This document shows positions 54,990-64,000 of a stretch of DNA of 64,000 nt, piece by piece (positions within the stretch are counted from its first letter, which is position 1; each line of letters starts with the position of its first letter). A program made the translations under genes and the position numbers. The notes beneath the pieces are model-generated. The model was not told the DNA's origin, did not search any database, and worked only from the letters and a program-made list of their open reading frames with translations. Source of the stretch: Amanita rubescens (lineage: Eukaryota; Basidiomycota; Agaricomycetes; Agaricales; Amanitaceae); NCBI GenBank assembly GCA_015039365.1, contig WION01000215.1, positions 27,904 to 91,903 on the forward strand. The letters are read 5' to 3'.

Positions 54990-55990
54990 CAATTTGCATA
55001 ACCGAATATGGTAATCTCCCGATTTACGCTCGATTCAAACGGTGACAACTTTTCATTCCAATCGCCTTTTCTGGTCTTTATCTCCTTCACCCACAAGACG
55101 CGACGCAAGAAGAAATCTAAAGACAACACTCCGCAGCATCTTGCGTTCTAGCCCCCACTCGCAATTACACCAAATCTGAAAAGAGAGCTGTCATCTGGAT
55201 TTCTCTATCGAGTCTTGTACAGGGTCTGTGCAACGGGTCGCTCGAGCTTAGGAATGAGCGAGATTTGCAAGCGCTGATTTCAGGCCGACTCCGGGTTCCT
55301 TCTGGTTGGGCGATATCGTTGAAGATCGAGCTTTCCTGGTGGCTTAGGCTTTTCTATCGCTTTTCGTTGGATAAATGCCATTTGGGGCCGGTATGGCTGT
55401 CTTATAATGCTCGCTGTCATTTACCTTACTCTTCGGTAGTGTCGTGCGCGTAGGGCAGGCGCATATATGCGCAGTTCTGCTTCCGGATCGCGTCCCCCTC
55501 AAGAGATCATTAAACTTTCACAGCATACGAGTATACTGTCTGAACACGTATCCAATACCCTGTTTTACGACTTGGATCTGGTCTGTTACAGCCATCTTAA
55601 AAGCACCATCTACGACGTCAGACGATCGCAAGTCAAGACAAACTCAATAATAACACTGGAATTCATAACACTCGGGGTTAACGTCTCGTATCTCTCCTCG
55701 TTGTATCTCGTTTGCGCCGTTCCTTGAAGACGAGTCCGAATCGGGGAAACGCACTCTAACACCACTTCATTTGTCTTTACGACATGCGATCGAGCTACTG
55801 TCTGATGCTGCAATTAAGATCAAGTCGGTGTGTGATGTGTCTCTGATGCGCGCGGAGGAGTTGCGCAGGCGCAGTCGACATCAGATGGTTAAACATGGAT
55901 CAAATATGGGCAAAAGGAAGGGGTACTGTCGACCTGGGAAGCAGCTTTGCTCACGGACGGTCATTTGGTGAGGTGGAGAGTATGTTGTAC
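54990..55990 (+). pseudogene. broken direct copy of the membrane-anchored gene
   Basis: From about 55165 this copies 41150-41970 with a few percent differences. The N-terminal anchor region is eroded and out of frame. A 5-bp loss near 55722 (GCCGTTCCTTGAAG versus GCCGTTCCGTTCCTTGAAG) breaks the C-terminal exon. The match stops shortly after the final GGTGAGGTGGAGAGTATG near 55983. Confidence 0.8.
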
Positions 55991-56836
55991 TTGTTCCAAG
56001 TGAGGTGTGTTGTACGCTGCCAAGGGAAGACGCATATAATCACGTTTGCACCAAGTATCAGACAATATTCGATTTGCTGTATAACCGGGCAACCTTGTCG
56101 CAAGTGCAAAAGGTGTAGAGCCGGTTGTTTCGAGTATTGATGGTGAATAACGACGAGCCGATGACGTATCTTTCTTCTTCCTTTCAAATCAGATGAAGTG
56201 CTTAGGATCTGTCAGTAGTTCTACTTAGTTTGAACCATATGCTGTTTACTGTATACGCAAGTAATTTATATGGCGCTATCTGTTCCCATTGTACCTGAAG
56301 CGCGAGTGGAAACAGTCCTCTTACGTCGAGATCTTCTTGTCCTCGCTTGATCTTGAAAAGGTTGTGCCCAGTACGCATACATCTATATATTCAACGCTAC
56401 ATCGACAATTTAAAGACTCTTATGAATATGAACAGCGCCCGACTCTGAATACGTTCCGGAAGATACTGAAAACGGCGTCTAAGATTCTAAGTGCGTCTCC
56501 TCTTTTCTGACCTGTTTCAGACTGTGGCTGAACTTGGACACCATTTCGTGGGCAGACATGTAGGACTGGGACATTCTGTAGGCTTATAAAAAGGTGGAGA
56601 CATGCGACGAGGGGCGTATATTAACCTGCTAGTCTGCAGAGACATGCCTGCATGTGCTGCTATATGAATCATTGTAGTCTCTGGCCCCAGATCGTGCCAC
56701 GGTGGCCCACACTGACAAGTTCAAGTAAGGTTTCCGCTGACTGCGTCGGCGCTTCCCTGAGCGTGTAACTTTACGCTTATTATCGGTGTGGGAATACACG
56801 CCTTTTCCAACTTGGAGACCAACTTAGCCATAAACA
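55991..56836. other. gene-free stretch
   Basis: Only short frames occur here. The frame at 56289-56510 (MYLKREWKQSSYVEIFLSS...) has no domain and could be a fragment. No repeat of note was seen. Confidence 0.3.
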
Positions 56837-57856
56837 ATGGTCAAGCCGCGCAACGCTCCAAAATATTGGGATGACTCACAGCAAAGAGTCGTTGAAGGTG
56901 TTGTGAGTACCGCTTCTTAGACTTGGGAAAAAAAACCCTGTACGTTTCTCAAGAATCTCAACCAACTTACACAGGAAATCCGCGAGACCCCCACAAAGCT
57001 TGGTGACATCCTGGGTACCTACGTCTGGGTGTTCAGCGGTGACCCAGAGTGGGGCGGGGATGTCGAGGACATGTGGCGCAGCGGCTACAAGGACGAAGCG
57101 GATTTCATCGCGCGGCACAGCATCGTGCTCGCTGCTGCAAAGCACCGTCCCGGCCGGCCAGTCGCGCCCGAGGACGTTGGCGGGTACATCACCTGGGGTA
57201 CGCTTAAGGTCGCGTTTGACGGCGTGCGGGTTGTGCGGTCGGGGCGGTCTTCTGGCGCAGCTGTTGTTGAGAGCTATTGGGAGGTATTGCTGACTGAAGA
57301 TCAGGACGACTCTGAGAGTGAGACATGGTTGGATAAGGAGGGCAATGCAGTGAGTGCTGCGGTAGTGCTGGATGACAATGGGTTTCCGTTTTTGGTGTTT
57401 GATTGGCACCATCCGCCAGGGTGCCATAGTTCGTGGTCTGGCTATTATGTGGGGAAGCGATTGGTGAAGGGAAAGAAGTGGCAATTGACGGGTGAAGAAG
57501 AGGAACGGTTGGGGATTGGGGCCTCGTTTAGGAGCGTGGAGCAGTTGGTAAAAGAGGGGACTCCGGGTGAGTATGAGGAGGATTTTGAGGAGGAAGAATA
57601 CTTTCGTCGTGATGGTGCAGATGAAAGCAGTGGGGAAGAGGCTGTTGGAGAGGAGAGGAAAGCGAGCGCTGATGAAAAAGACACTAAGAAGAGGAAATCG
57701 AGCACTGATGAAAGAGCCCCTAAGAAGGGGAAATCGAGCGCTGATGAAAGAGGCACTAAGAGGAGGAAATCAAGCACTGATGAAACAGGCGCTAAGAAGC
57801 GTCGCAAGCGCAGTCGACGTCGTGCTGGTCAGTTACGGTCCTGTTACTGTTGCTGA
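56837..57856 (+). CDS. unknown protein with C-terminal charged repeats, 315 aa
   Basis: Exons 56837-56902 and 56975-57856 join in phase 0 across a 72-nt intron (948 nt). The start MVKPRNAPKYWDDSQQRVVEG is on ATG 56837. The first 190 residues are globular-looking (DILGTYVWVFSGDPEWGGDV, FPFLVFDWHHPPGCHSSW). An acidic stretch (EYEEDFEEEEYF) follows. It leads to about five copies of a 14-residue repeat of the type SSADERGTKRRK. The very end is basic (KKRRKRSRRR). The basic repeats suggest a nuclear or nucleic-acid-binding role. The coding region is GC-rich in its first half, unlike its neighbours. No family recognised. Confidence 0.65.
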
Positions 57857-58209
57857 GCGCTGAGCATTGTATACAGGAAAATAGAACTTGTCCACCTCGT
57901 CGAGACCTATCTTTCAAGACCCACTCCCGGAAAAGGGTTTCTAATTCTATGTCGCTACAACATATATCCAATGATAATTACTATGGTCTTAGCCTTTGCT
58001 TGTCACGTCGTCGACTGCAACGTCCGGGGCGAGGCAAGCAGCAACGCGCAACTTTCTGTTCCGAGGCCTGACTCCCCAGCAGAATACAAGGTCCTGTGCT
58101 GCTAGTGAAGCGGTGGCTATTTGGACGTTGTCGGCATCTATCGGCGCATTATTAGTTTAGAACTCCGCGAATTCGACTCGGCCTCTCTTGAGTCATTCGC
58201 CCAGAAGCA
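57857..58209. other. short intergenic region, nothing recognised
   Basis: No coding, repeat or RNA signal is supported between the charged-repeat gene and the first F-box paralog. Confidence 0.4.
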
Positions 58210-59729
58210 ATGCGTCGCAAACGACATGTCAAAGAAAAGTCTGTACAATCTTTCACGCACGCAGTAGCCACCCGGATGGACACTACCAGCAACGCTCATT
58301 CCTCTCCCCTGGGAACTGAGTCTCACGTAGCTCCGAAAGTACAGGATGCAACAGGATATAATGGCCTCGTTACTACCGAATCTCGTTGTAGCTCGTCTGC
58401 TGATGCCTTGCCTAAACTTCCCAATAATCTCCCTTTCGACATCCTCAACATTATCTTTATCCTTGCCTTACCCAATGACGAAGATTTCATAAAGGGGCAG
58501 CGTCTTTTCACGCCAGAGTTGACGAATCCACTCACATTTTGTGGAGTATGCTCTTTGTGGCGGTCATCTGCTCTGACCACTCCCCAACTGTGGAAGCGAG
58601 TATTTGTCTACGTCCCAGTCGGCATATTGAGAGCGGAGGCGATGTCCAAAGCAATCGACCTTGTTCCATGGATCAAGCGCTCTGCCTCTCTGCCTCTCAC
58701 GTTATTCCTTTCGTATGGTCTCAGCACGTCTCTGGACGAGACAGGGCCCGCGGCTCCCGTCGTAGAGGTTCTCAACCGATATGGTACCCGATGGGAAACG
58801 CTGTACCTTCAATATGCAGGCGCTCGCTCGTCTAATTACGCGGCTGAGTGTCGCTCACGATTGTTTAGCTTCACTGGGTGGAGTTCTTTGCAACAGATAT
58901 ACTGCCTCCGCAGATATAGCGGGCCGCTCGGGAGCGCAACTATTCCATGGTCGCAACTAACACATCTCGACATTCTGGGATGCACGTCTTATCAGCATGC
59001 AATGGACATTATCAAGGGATGTCAGAAACTTTTATGGCTGTCGATTTATATAAATCAGTTTCCCCAAGCGTTAACACCTCCTGTCATTTTACGCAACTTG
59101 TCCTTCTTATCTCTTGCATTGGAGAATATCTCGGCGCTGATGAGTTCAATTTCTTTACCATCCCTCCAGGAAATGTCTGTACACGCGACGGGCGCGCTTC
59201 AACCCACCCATCTTGAATCACTCTTCTCCATTTTTTCACAAAATCCGCCTGTACTCTCGAAAAGTTGGCGATTACTGGACGATACTGCATACCAACAGAC
59301 CTTATGAATGTCCTGGCCCACAGCTCCTGTCATTTTCTCACTTCGTTAACCATCATTGATAATTGGTTTCATGATCATGCCTCGGTTAGCGACGAAGTCC
59401 TGCGAAGGCTTACTTTATCCCAGAATGACGCAGTCTGCACTCGTTTAAAGTCCTTGACGCTTGAACGTTGTATAGGAAGTTCTTTCTTGTCGCTACTGAA
59501 CATGGTGAAGTCCCGGATCGGTTCTGGCGCTGGCCAGCTGCCAGATGAACTGCTTCAGAGCCTCCATTTGCAGATCAAGAATGTCGATGGAGAAGATGAA
59601 CAACTGGACGAAATCATCAAAGGGTGCGGAATGGAGTATACCAGTCGAAAGAAATCCCCTACCGCTTACACTTTTGGCTTACAGAGGCGGGGCTTTGTGC
59701 AGCGTCTCCCAACAAATCTTGAAGGCTGA
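58210..59729 (+). pseudogene. F-box protein, array member 1, one frameshift
   Basis: ATG 58210 begins MRRKRHVKEKSVQSFTHA. An F-box lies near residue 80 (LPFDILNIIFILALPNDEDF...VCSLWRS...TPQLWKRVFV). After it come repeated leucine-rich strands (LTHLDILGC, CQKLLWLSIYI). The frame shifts near 59255: frame one ends DDTAYQQTL, while the homologous continuation CTLEKLAITGRY...LMNVLAHSS is in the next frame and runs to 59729. A single-base deletion explains it. Apart from this the protein would be about 500 residues. It is a paralog of members 2 and 3. It would be an SCF substrate adaptor if expressed intact. Confidence 0.75.
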
Positions 59730-60114
59730 GAATCAAAGAAACGACCAATTCACATTACACTCCCGCCCAAGGTTATGATATTTAATGTGATTCCCCGATT
59801 GCTGATGACCGGCGGTAACGCTGGTGAAAACACTATTCTTTGACGACTGAACGGGATAGCACCTCAAACAATATCGACCATACCGCTAGCACTGTACCAT
59901 AGATACAACATCATGCCCGTAATCCTCTGTAGAGTCATCTGTGTGACGTGTGACCGTGACAGCATCGCCTCTAATGCACCCACGAAGACGTGAGGCTGAG
60001 GAAGCTTCCACTAACACGGTAGGCACTTAAAGTCAGAGAGATGCTCTGATCCAGCCTTACTCTAACTAGGGAATTCAAGCTCGACTTCGCTCGCACTCTG
60101 TCCAGTTACAAAAT
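59730..60114. other. intergenic spacer
   Basis: No gene or repeat was seen between F-box members 1 and 2. Confidence 0.4.
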
Positions 60115-61467
60115 GTGGTAGCGCAACGCACAAAACGTACCTGCTCACACGCCAACGACATAGTCAAACCGCCTGTTCATACTCTCCCTCCAGAGGTCCT
60201 TAACATTATCTTCACTCTTGCCTTACCCAGCAACCAGCAACTTATCCCGGGGACTCCCAGACCTAGATTGACGAATCCACTCCCACTCTGTGCTGTATGC
60301 TCATTGTGGCGTTCTCTGGCTCTGGCCACTCCTCAACTGTGGAAACGGATATTTGTCCATATTCCATTCAACATATCTAGAGCGCAGGCCGAGTTAAAAG
60401 CGATCGATCTTGTCCCATGGATCAAGCGCTCCGGATCATTGCCTCTAACGCTGTTCATCTCATACGATGATAACATGCCTCTGGATGAGACGGGACCTGT
60501 GGCTTCCATTGCACAGGTTCTCAACCATTATGCTGCTAGATGGGAAACTCTGTATTTACAATATCCGGATCAAAACATGCACAGAATAGGATCGGACTCT
60601 TCACGACTATTTCGTATTATTGAATGGAGTTCTTTGCAACAAGTATACTGGTTTCGTACGCACACCAATCCATTGGCACAGGAGCGCAAAATCATTCCAT
60701 GGGCGCAGCTCACACATCTCGAAATTCATTGCAGTATCTCTTTTTCGCATGCGGTGAGCATTTTCAAAGGATGCCAAAAGCTTTTGTGGCTATCAATTTC
60801 GATCGAATCATGGTCTTTCGAAGCGCTCGCATCTCCAGTTACTTTACACGACTTGTCTGTCATGCATCTTACGACGGCCAATCTCTCGGCAGTTGTGCAG
60901 TTGATTTCTTTGCCCTCCATTCGCGAGATATCGGTACAGAGGATGGCGCGTAGACCATCTGACCTTAAATCACTTCTTTGTTTTCTCACACGGTCTTCCT
61001 GTACCCTCAATAAATTGAAGATTTATGGACCACCCTTCGCTCCGGGCGAGCTGGTTCACATTCTAGCACACGGGTCCTGCAATTCACTCATTTCTCTGAT
61101 CATCAGTGATTATAGGCCATCTACTCAAGCATCGGCTGATGGTAAAGTACTTCAGAGACTTACTCTACACCAGAATGACTCGTTGTGCACCCATCTAAAA
61201 TACTTGGTGCTCGACTGCCAAGGCTCACTCCCGACCCTACTGAACATGGTGGAGTCTCGAATCGGTTCCGATTCTTGCCAGCTGCCAGATGGACTACTTC
61301 AGCACCTCCGCCTACGGATCTTGAATTTCCATGACGAGGAAGAACTAGACGAAGTTATAAAAAGGAGCGGAATGGAATATGTCGTTGTTCCAGAGAAATC
61401 TATCAATATTTATACGGTTACACTACGGAGATGTAGGTTGATGGTCGCCTATTCTGCCCAAGCTTGA
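60115..61467 (+). CDS. F-box protein, array member 2, open throughout (450 aa)
   Basis: The F-box is at LPPEVLNIIFTLALPSNQQ...LCAVCSLWRSLALATPQLWKR. The rest is leucine-rich and parallels member 1 block by block (IDLVPWIKRSGSLPLTLF, WETLYLQYP, EWSSLQQVYW, LTHLEIHC). The frame is uninterrupted. The first codon of the frame here is GTG and no in-frame ATG precedes the F-box. The true start must lie in an upstream exon, or the gene has lost it. The N-terminal lead is shorter than in members 1 and 3. Confidence 0.75.
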   Translation: MVAQRTKRTCSHANDIVKPPVHTLPPEVLNIIFTLALPSNQQLIPGTPRPRLTNPLPLCAVCSLWRSLALATPQLWKRIFVHIPFNISRAQAELKAIDLVPWIKRSGSLPLTLFISYDDNMPLDETGPVASIAQVLNHYAARWETLYLQYPDQNMHRIGSDSSRLFRIIEWSSLQQVYWFRTHTNPLAQERKIIPWAQLTHLEIHCSISFSHAVSIFKGCQKLLWLSISIESWSFEALASPVTLHDLSVMHLTTANLSAVVQLISLPSIREISVQRMARRPSDLKSLLCFLTRSSCTLNKLKIYGPPFAPGELVHILAHGSCNSLISLIISDYRPSTQASADGKVLQRLTLHQNDSLCTHLKYLVLDCQGSLPTLLNMVESRIGSDSCQLPDGLLQHLRLRILNFHDEEELDEVIKRSGMEYVVVPEKSINIYTVTLRRCRLMVAYSAQA

Positions 61468-62673
61468 TGACTCATGATTTCGCTCAGATGCAAGGAGAGC
61501 GCAAAACATCATAAATTAACTTATCCCGTGATTTCGTTTGGTATTTCATGTACTCCTTTTTAGTCCCCATGCGGTTAGATGCACATCAATGCCTCATGAT
61601 GCGGAGTAAGGCAGGGGCCAGCATCTTCGCTTCGCTCATTACGCCGGGCGCTTCGATAACATGGGACCCTGCTGCGGCAGCGTGGTCACATGCACATGCG
61701 TTAGTTGCACCTTTGTTATGGATTCACCACACCCTCCGGCTAGTTGCGTCATTCGTTATTATTCTTCAGACTCAGTGCACCCTGGACCCTCCCAGACCCA
61801 TCAGCGCTATTACGCATGGTTACGATCATTCGTGATCAAGAGATTGATCCTGAGAGTTTCGCACAGGAAACTTGGAGACAATACTCTGTCGATGTGATGA
61901 GTAAAGGATATATCCTAACGCCAACGCAAATACCAGCTGCGGGAACGTCGAAGTTTCCGGCAATCCTGGGGTTTTGGCAAAAACCTTAGACTGGGCTTCA
62001 GCAAAACCATAGGTCAGTCGATGTTGGAATTCAGCAGGATTTCATGAGGGCCAGATACCGTTGGGTGGTTTGAATGTATTTCCCTTAGTGCTGGAGGTGA
62101 ATGTTGAGTTTTTACTCAAATTCCGATGTGAGCGCTGGCCCAGTGGCGTAGGATTCCCAGACGAACAAAAATAGATTGACGCCCAACCTTACCCAAAAAG
62201 TTAAAACGCTTTGAAGTGGCAGTCTCGCAAGCCTGATATTCAAACCCAGCATTACTTGAACTGAGAATAAAAAGAAATGTATCGGAAACACGATCTATCG
62301 AACGGTCGCAATTCGATGACAATGCGGAATTCATGAAGCCGCTCCCGTTACACGTCTCGCATCTTGCCTCGTTGTCTCTTGCCCGGTCCGTTCCACTGCT
62401 TGACAAAACTCCAGCACTGCCTCCTTTGTCAGGCCGTCTGCGGCTTCTAGTACCTCATTCCACATATAACGAGTTCTTGACGCATAAGGAGGCTGTGGAT
62501 TGTAATTTGGCTGTTTACATCTAGTCAGCATCGATCAGGTGCCTCCACAATAGATGTTTAGAACTCCGATCATCAGTACCTTAATTCAACCTTCTACTTC
62601 GTGAAAACAATGCCCCGAAAACTACATAAAGGGTCCGCACAACCTTTCATGAGAGTCATAAGCACCCGGAAAG
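61468..62673. other. long spacer without certain gene
   Basis: Frames on both strands at 61548-61990 and 62116-62530 overlap one another and show no domain or splice support. I see no repeat larger than a few tens of bases. Confidence 0.35.
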
Positions 62674-64000
62674 ATGTCCCAAGCTACTACGCCCGCTCTG
62701 TCCCCTCTGGAACTCGACGTCGCGTGCACCGATCAAGTACAGCATGTGCCAGGATACGCCAACGACCTCATTAGCGAACCTCGTGCTGGTGGCTCACCCG
62801 CTAATACTTTGCCCGGACCATCTCGCTTGTGACCTCCCTTTCGAACTCCTCAGTGGCATCTTCATCCTTGCCTTATCGAACGACGAGGATTTTACCAAGG
62901 GTCGCGCTCGTTCAGTGCCACCGTTGACTCCGAAGCCAGTTCACATTCTGTGCAGTATGCTCATGGTGGCGGTCAGTGGCTCTGGCCACTCCTCAACTGT
63001 GGAAGAGAGTGTTCGTCCGTGTCGCACCGGGAATATCGGGAGCAGAGGTCAAGTCAAAAGCAACTGACCTTGTTTCATGGGTCGAGCGCTCTGCGTCTCT
63101 ACCTTTAACGCTTTTCCTCTCTTATGGTGTCAACACATCTTTGAACGAGGAACGAGTGGCGCCCATTGCAGAGGTTCTCAACCGATATGCTGCTCGATGG
63201 GAGAAACTGTACCTTCGATATGGAGGCCCTCGCTGGCCTGACCCGGCGGCTGAGCGCAAGTCACGATTATTTAACATCGTTGGGTGGAGTTCCTTGCGAC
63301 GAATATATAGCTTCCGCAAAGACAGTGGGCCGCACGGAAATGAAACTATTCCATGGGCGCAGCTCACGCATCTCAAAATTCACGCGTATTTGTCTTATCG
63401 ACAGGCAATGGACATTTTAAAGGGATGCCAGAAACTTGAACGGCTGTCAATCCGCGTCGATCCACTTCGACCATTCGAAACGCTTACGTCTCCCATTGTC
63501 CTATATAATTTGTCCTTCATCTCTCTTACGGGAGACCATATTTCAGATGTCATGCGGTCGATTCGTTTGCCGTCCCTGAAGAAGATGCATATACACTCAA
63601 TGTGGTGGCGAAGACCAACTGACCTCACTTGGCTCCTCGATTTCCTCTCAAGATCCGAATGTATTCTTGACACGCTCGAGATCAGTGGATCTCCCCACTC
63701 GCAAGACCTCATCGCTGTCCTAGCCCACGAGTCTTGTGCATCGCTCACTTCGCTGTCTATCACTATTTCTTATTTCGAGCATTATGCCTCGATTACCGAC
63801 GAAGTACTACAGAGACTTACCTTAGGCAAGGACGATTCGCTTTGTACCAATTTGAAATTCTTGACACTCCGACGTTGCATACGAGGTTCATTCTCGGCAG
63901 TACTCGACATGGTGGAATCTCGAATCAGTTCTTGTGCTAGCCAGTTGCAAGACGAGCTACTCGAGTACCTCCACTTGCAAATCAAGGATACCGATGGAGA
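62674..64000 (+). pseudogene. F-box protein, array member 3, two frameshifts, runs off the window
   Basis: ATG 62674 starts MSQATTPALSPLELDVACTD and stops near 62832. The F-box (DLPFELLSGIFILALSNDEDF) is in a second frame. From 62940 the rest is in a third frame: FTFCAVCSWWRSVALATPQL, then VERSASLPLTLFLSYG, WSSLRRIYSFRK and LTHLKIHAYLSYRQ. This part is open without a stop to the window end. Alignment to member 1 places a 1-nt indel just before the F-box and a 2-nt insertion near 62930. The C-terminus lies beyond 64000. Confidence 0.75.

Noticed and set aside
56876..57484. 202-codon minus-strand frame opposite the charged-repeat gene
   Set aside because: The plus-strand gene has a clean intron, an ATG and biased composition that explains the antisense frame.
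1..64000. tRNA genes, rRNA, CRISPR arrays and bacterial-type ribosome binding sites
   Set aside because: No cloverleaf, rRNA core or regularly spaced repeat array was seen; the sequence is eukaryotic, so Shine-Dalgarno sites are not expected.

Overview
The window looks like a piece of a filamentous basidiomycete chromosome, most likely an Agaricomycete (mushroom-forming fungus). Host genes carry many short introns of about 45-70 nt with GT-AG borders. The protein families fit that group: F-box/LRR-like paralogs, F-box proteins fused to a nucleotidyltransferase-like fold, a TKL-type kinase with an HGD catalytic loop, a Ppo-type fatty-acid dioxygenase/P450, DUF2235 hydrolases and a TET/JBP-like dioxygenase. 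I saw no rRNA, tRNA or CRISPR array. Exon joins below were made by eye, by checking reading phase across candidate splice sites.

Layout. 0-9.7 kb: five spliced genes or gene-like regions (unknown 241-aa gene, minus; unknown acidic/nuclear-looking gene, plus; TET/JBP-like 2OG-Fe(II) dioxygenase, plus; F-box/NTase-fold gene, minus; small 139-aa gene, plus) separated by short tandem repeats, one pair carrying telomere-like TTAGGG runs. 9.73-22.31 kb: a Ty1/Copia element with 705-bp LTRs that differ at one base and a TTAGC target duplication. Nested in it on the minus strand is a complete chromodomain Ty3/Gypsy element (12.5-20.8 kb) with identical 422-bp LTRs, gag, pol and an extra third ORF. 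The Copia protease-integrase-RT region is missing around the nested element. 22.3-24.2 kb: degenerate repeats. 24.2-31.5 kb: an AT-rich Helitron (HUH Rep, PIF1-like helicase, C-terminal cysteine-protease-like domain) with two frameshifts.

31.8-35.6 kb: a many-exon minus-strand gene fusing a TKL kinase to two tandem von Willebrand A domains. 36.5-42.0 kb: a hypothetical gene, a Ser/Pro-rich gene, the haem-pathway gene HEM3 (hydroxymethylbilane synthase, with an 11-nt micro-exon) and an unknown membrane-anchored gene. 42.0-56.0 kb: two copies of a DUF2235 hydrolase gene in inverted orientation, a second degenerate copy of the membrane-anchored gene, and two stranded HEM3 fragments; together these show a local duplication-inversion. 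Between the copies lie a degraded Ppo oxygenase gene and a small secreted/membrane gene. 56.8-57.9 kb: a gene ending in charged 14-residue repeats. 58.2-64.0 kb: a tandem array of three F-box paralogs, one intact in frame, one with one frameshift, and one with two that runs off the window.

The strongest leads are the kinase-vWA-vWA fusion, the Gypsy element's self-priming signature, -1 frameshift site and third ORF, the TET/JBP-like gene, the Helitron with a protease-like tail, and the HEM3 micro-exon.
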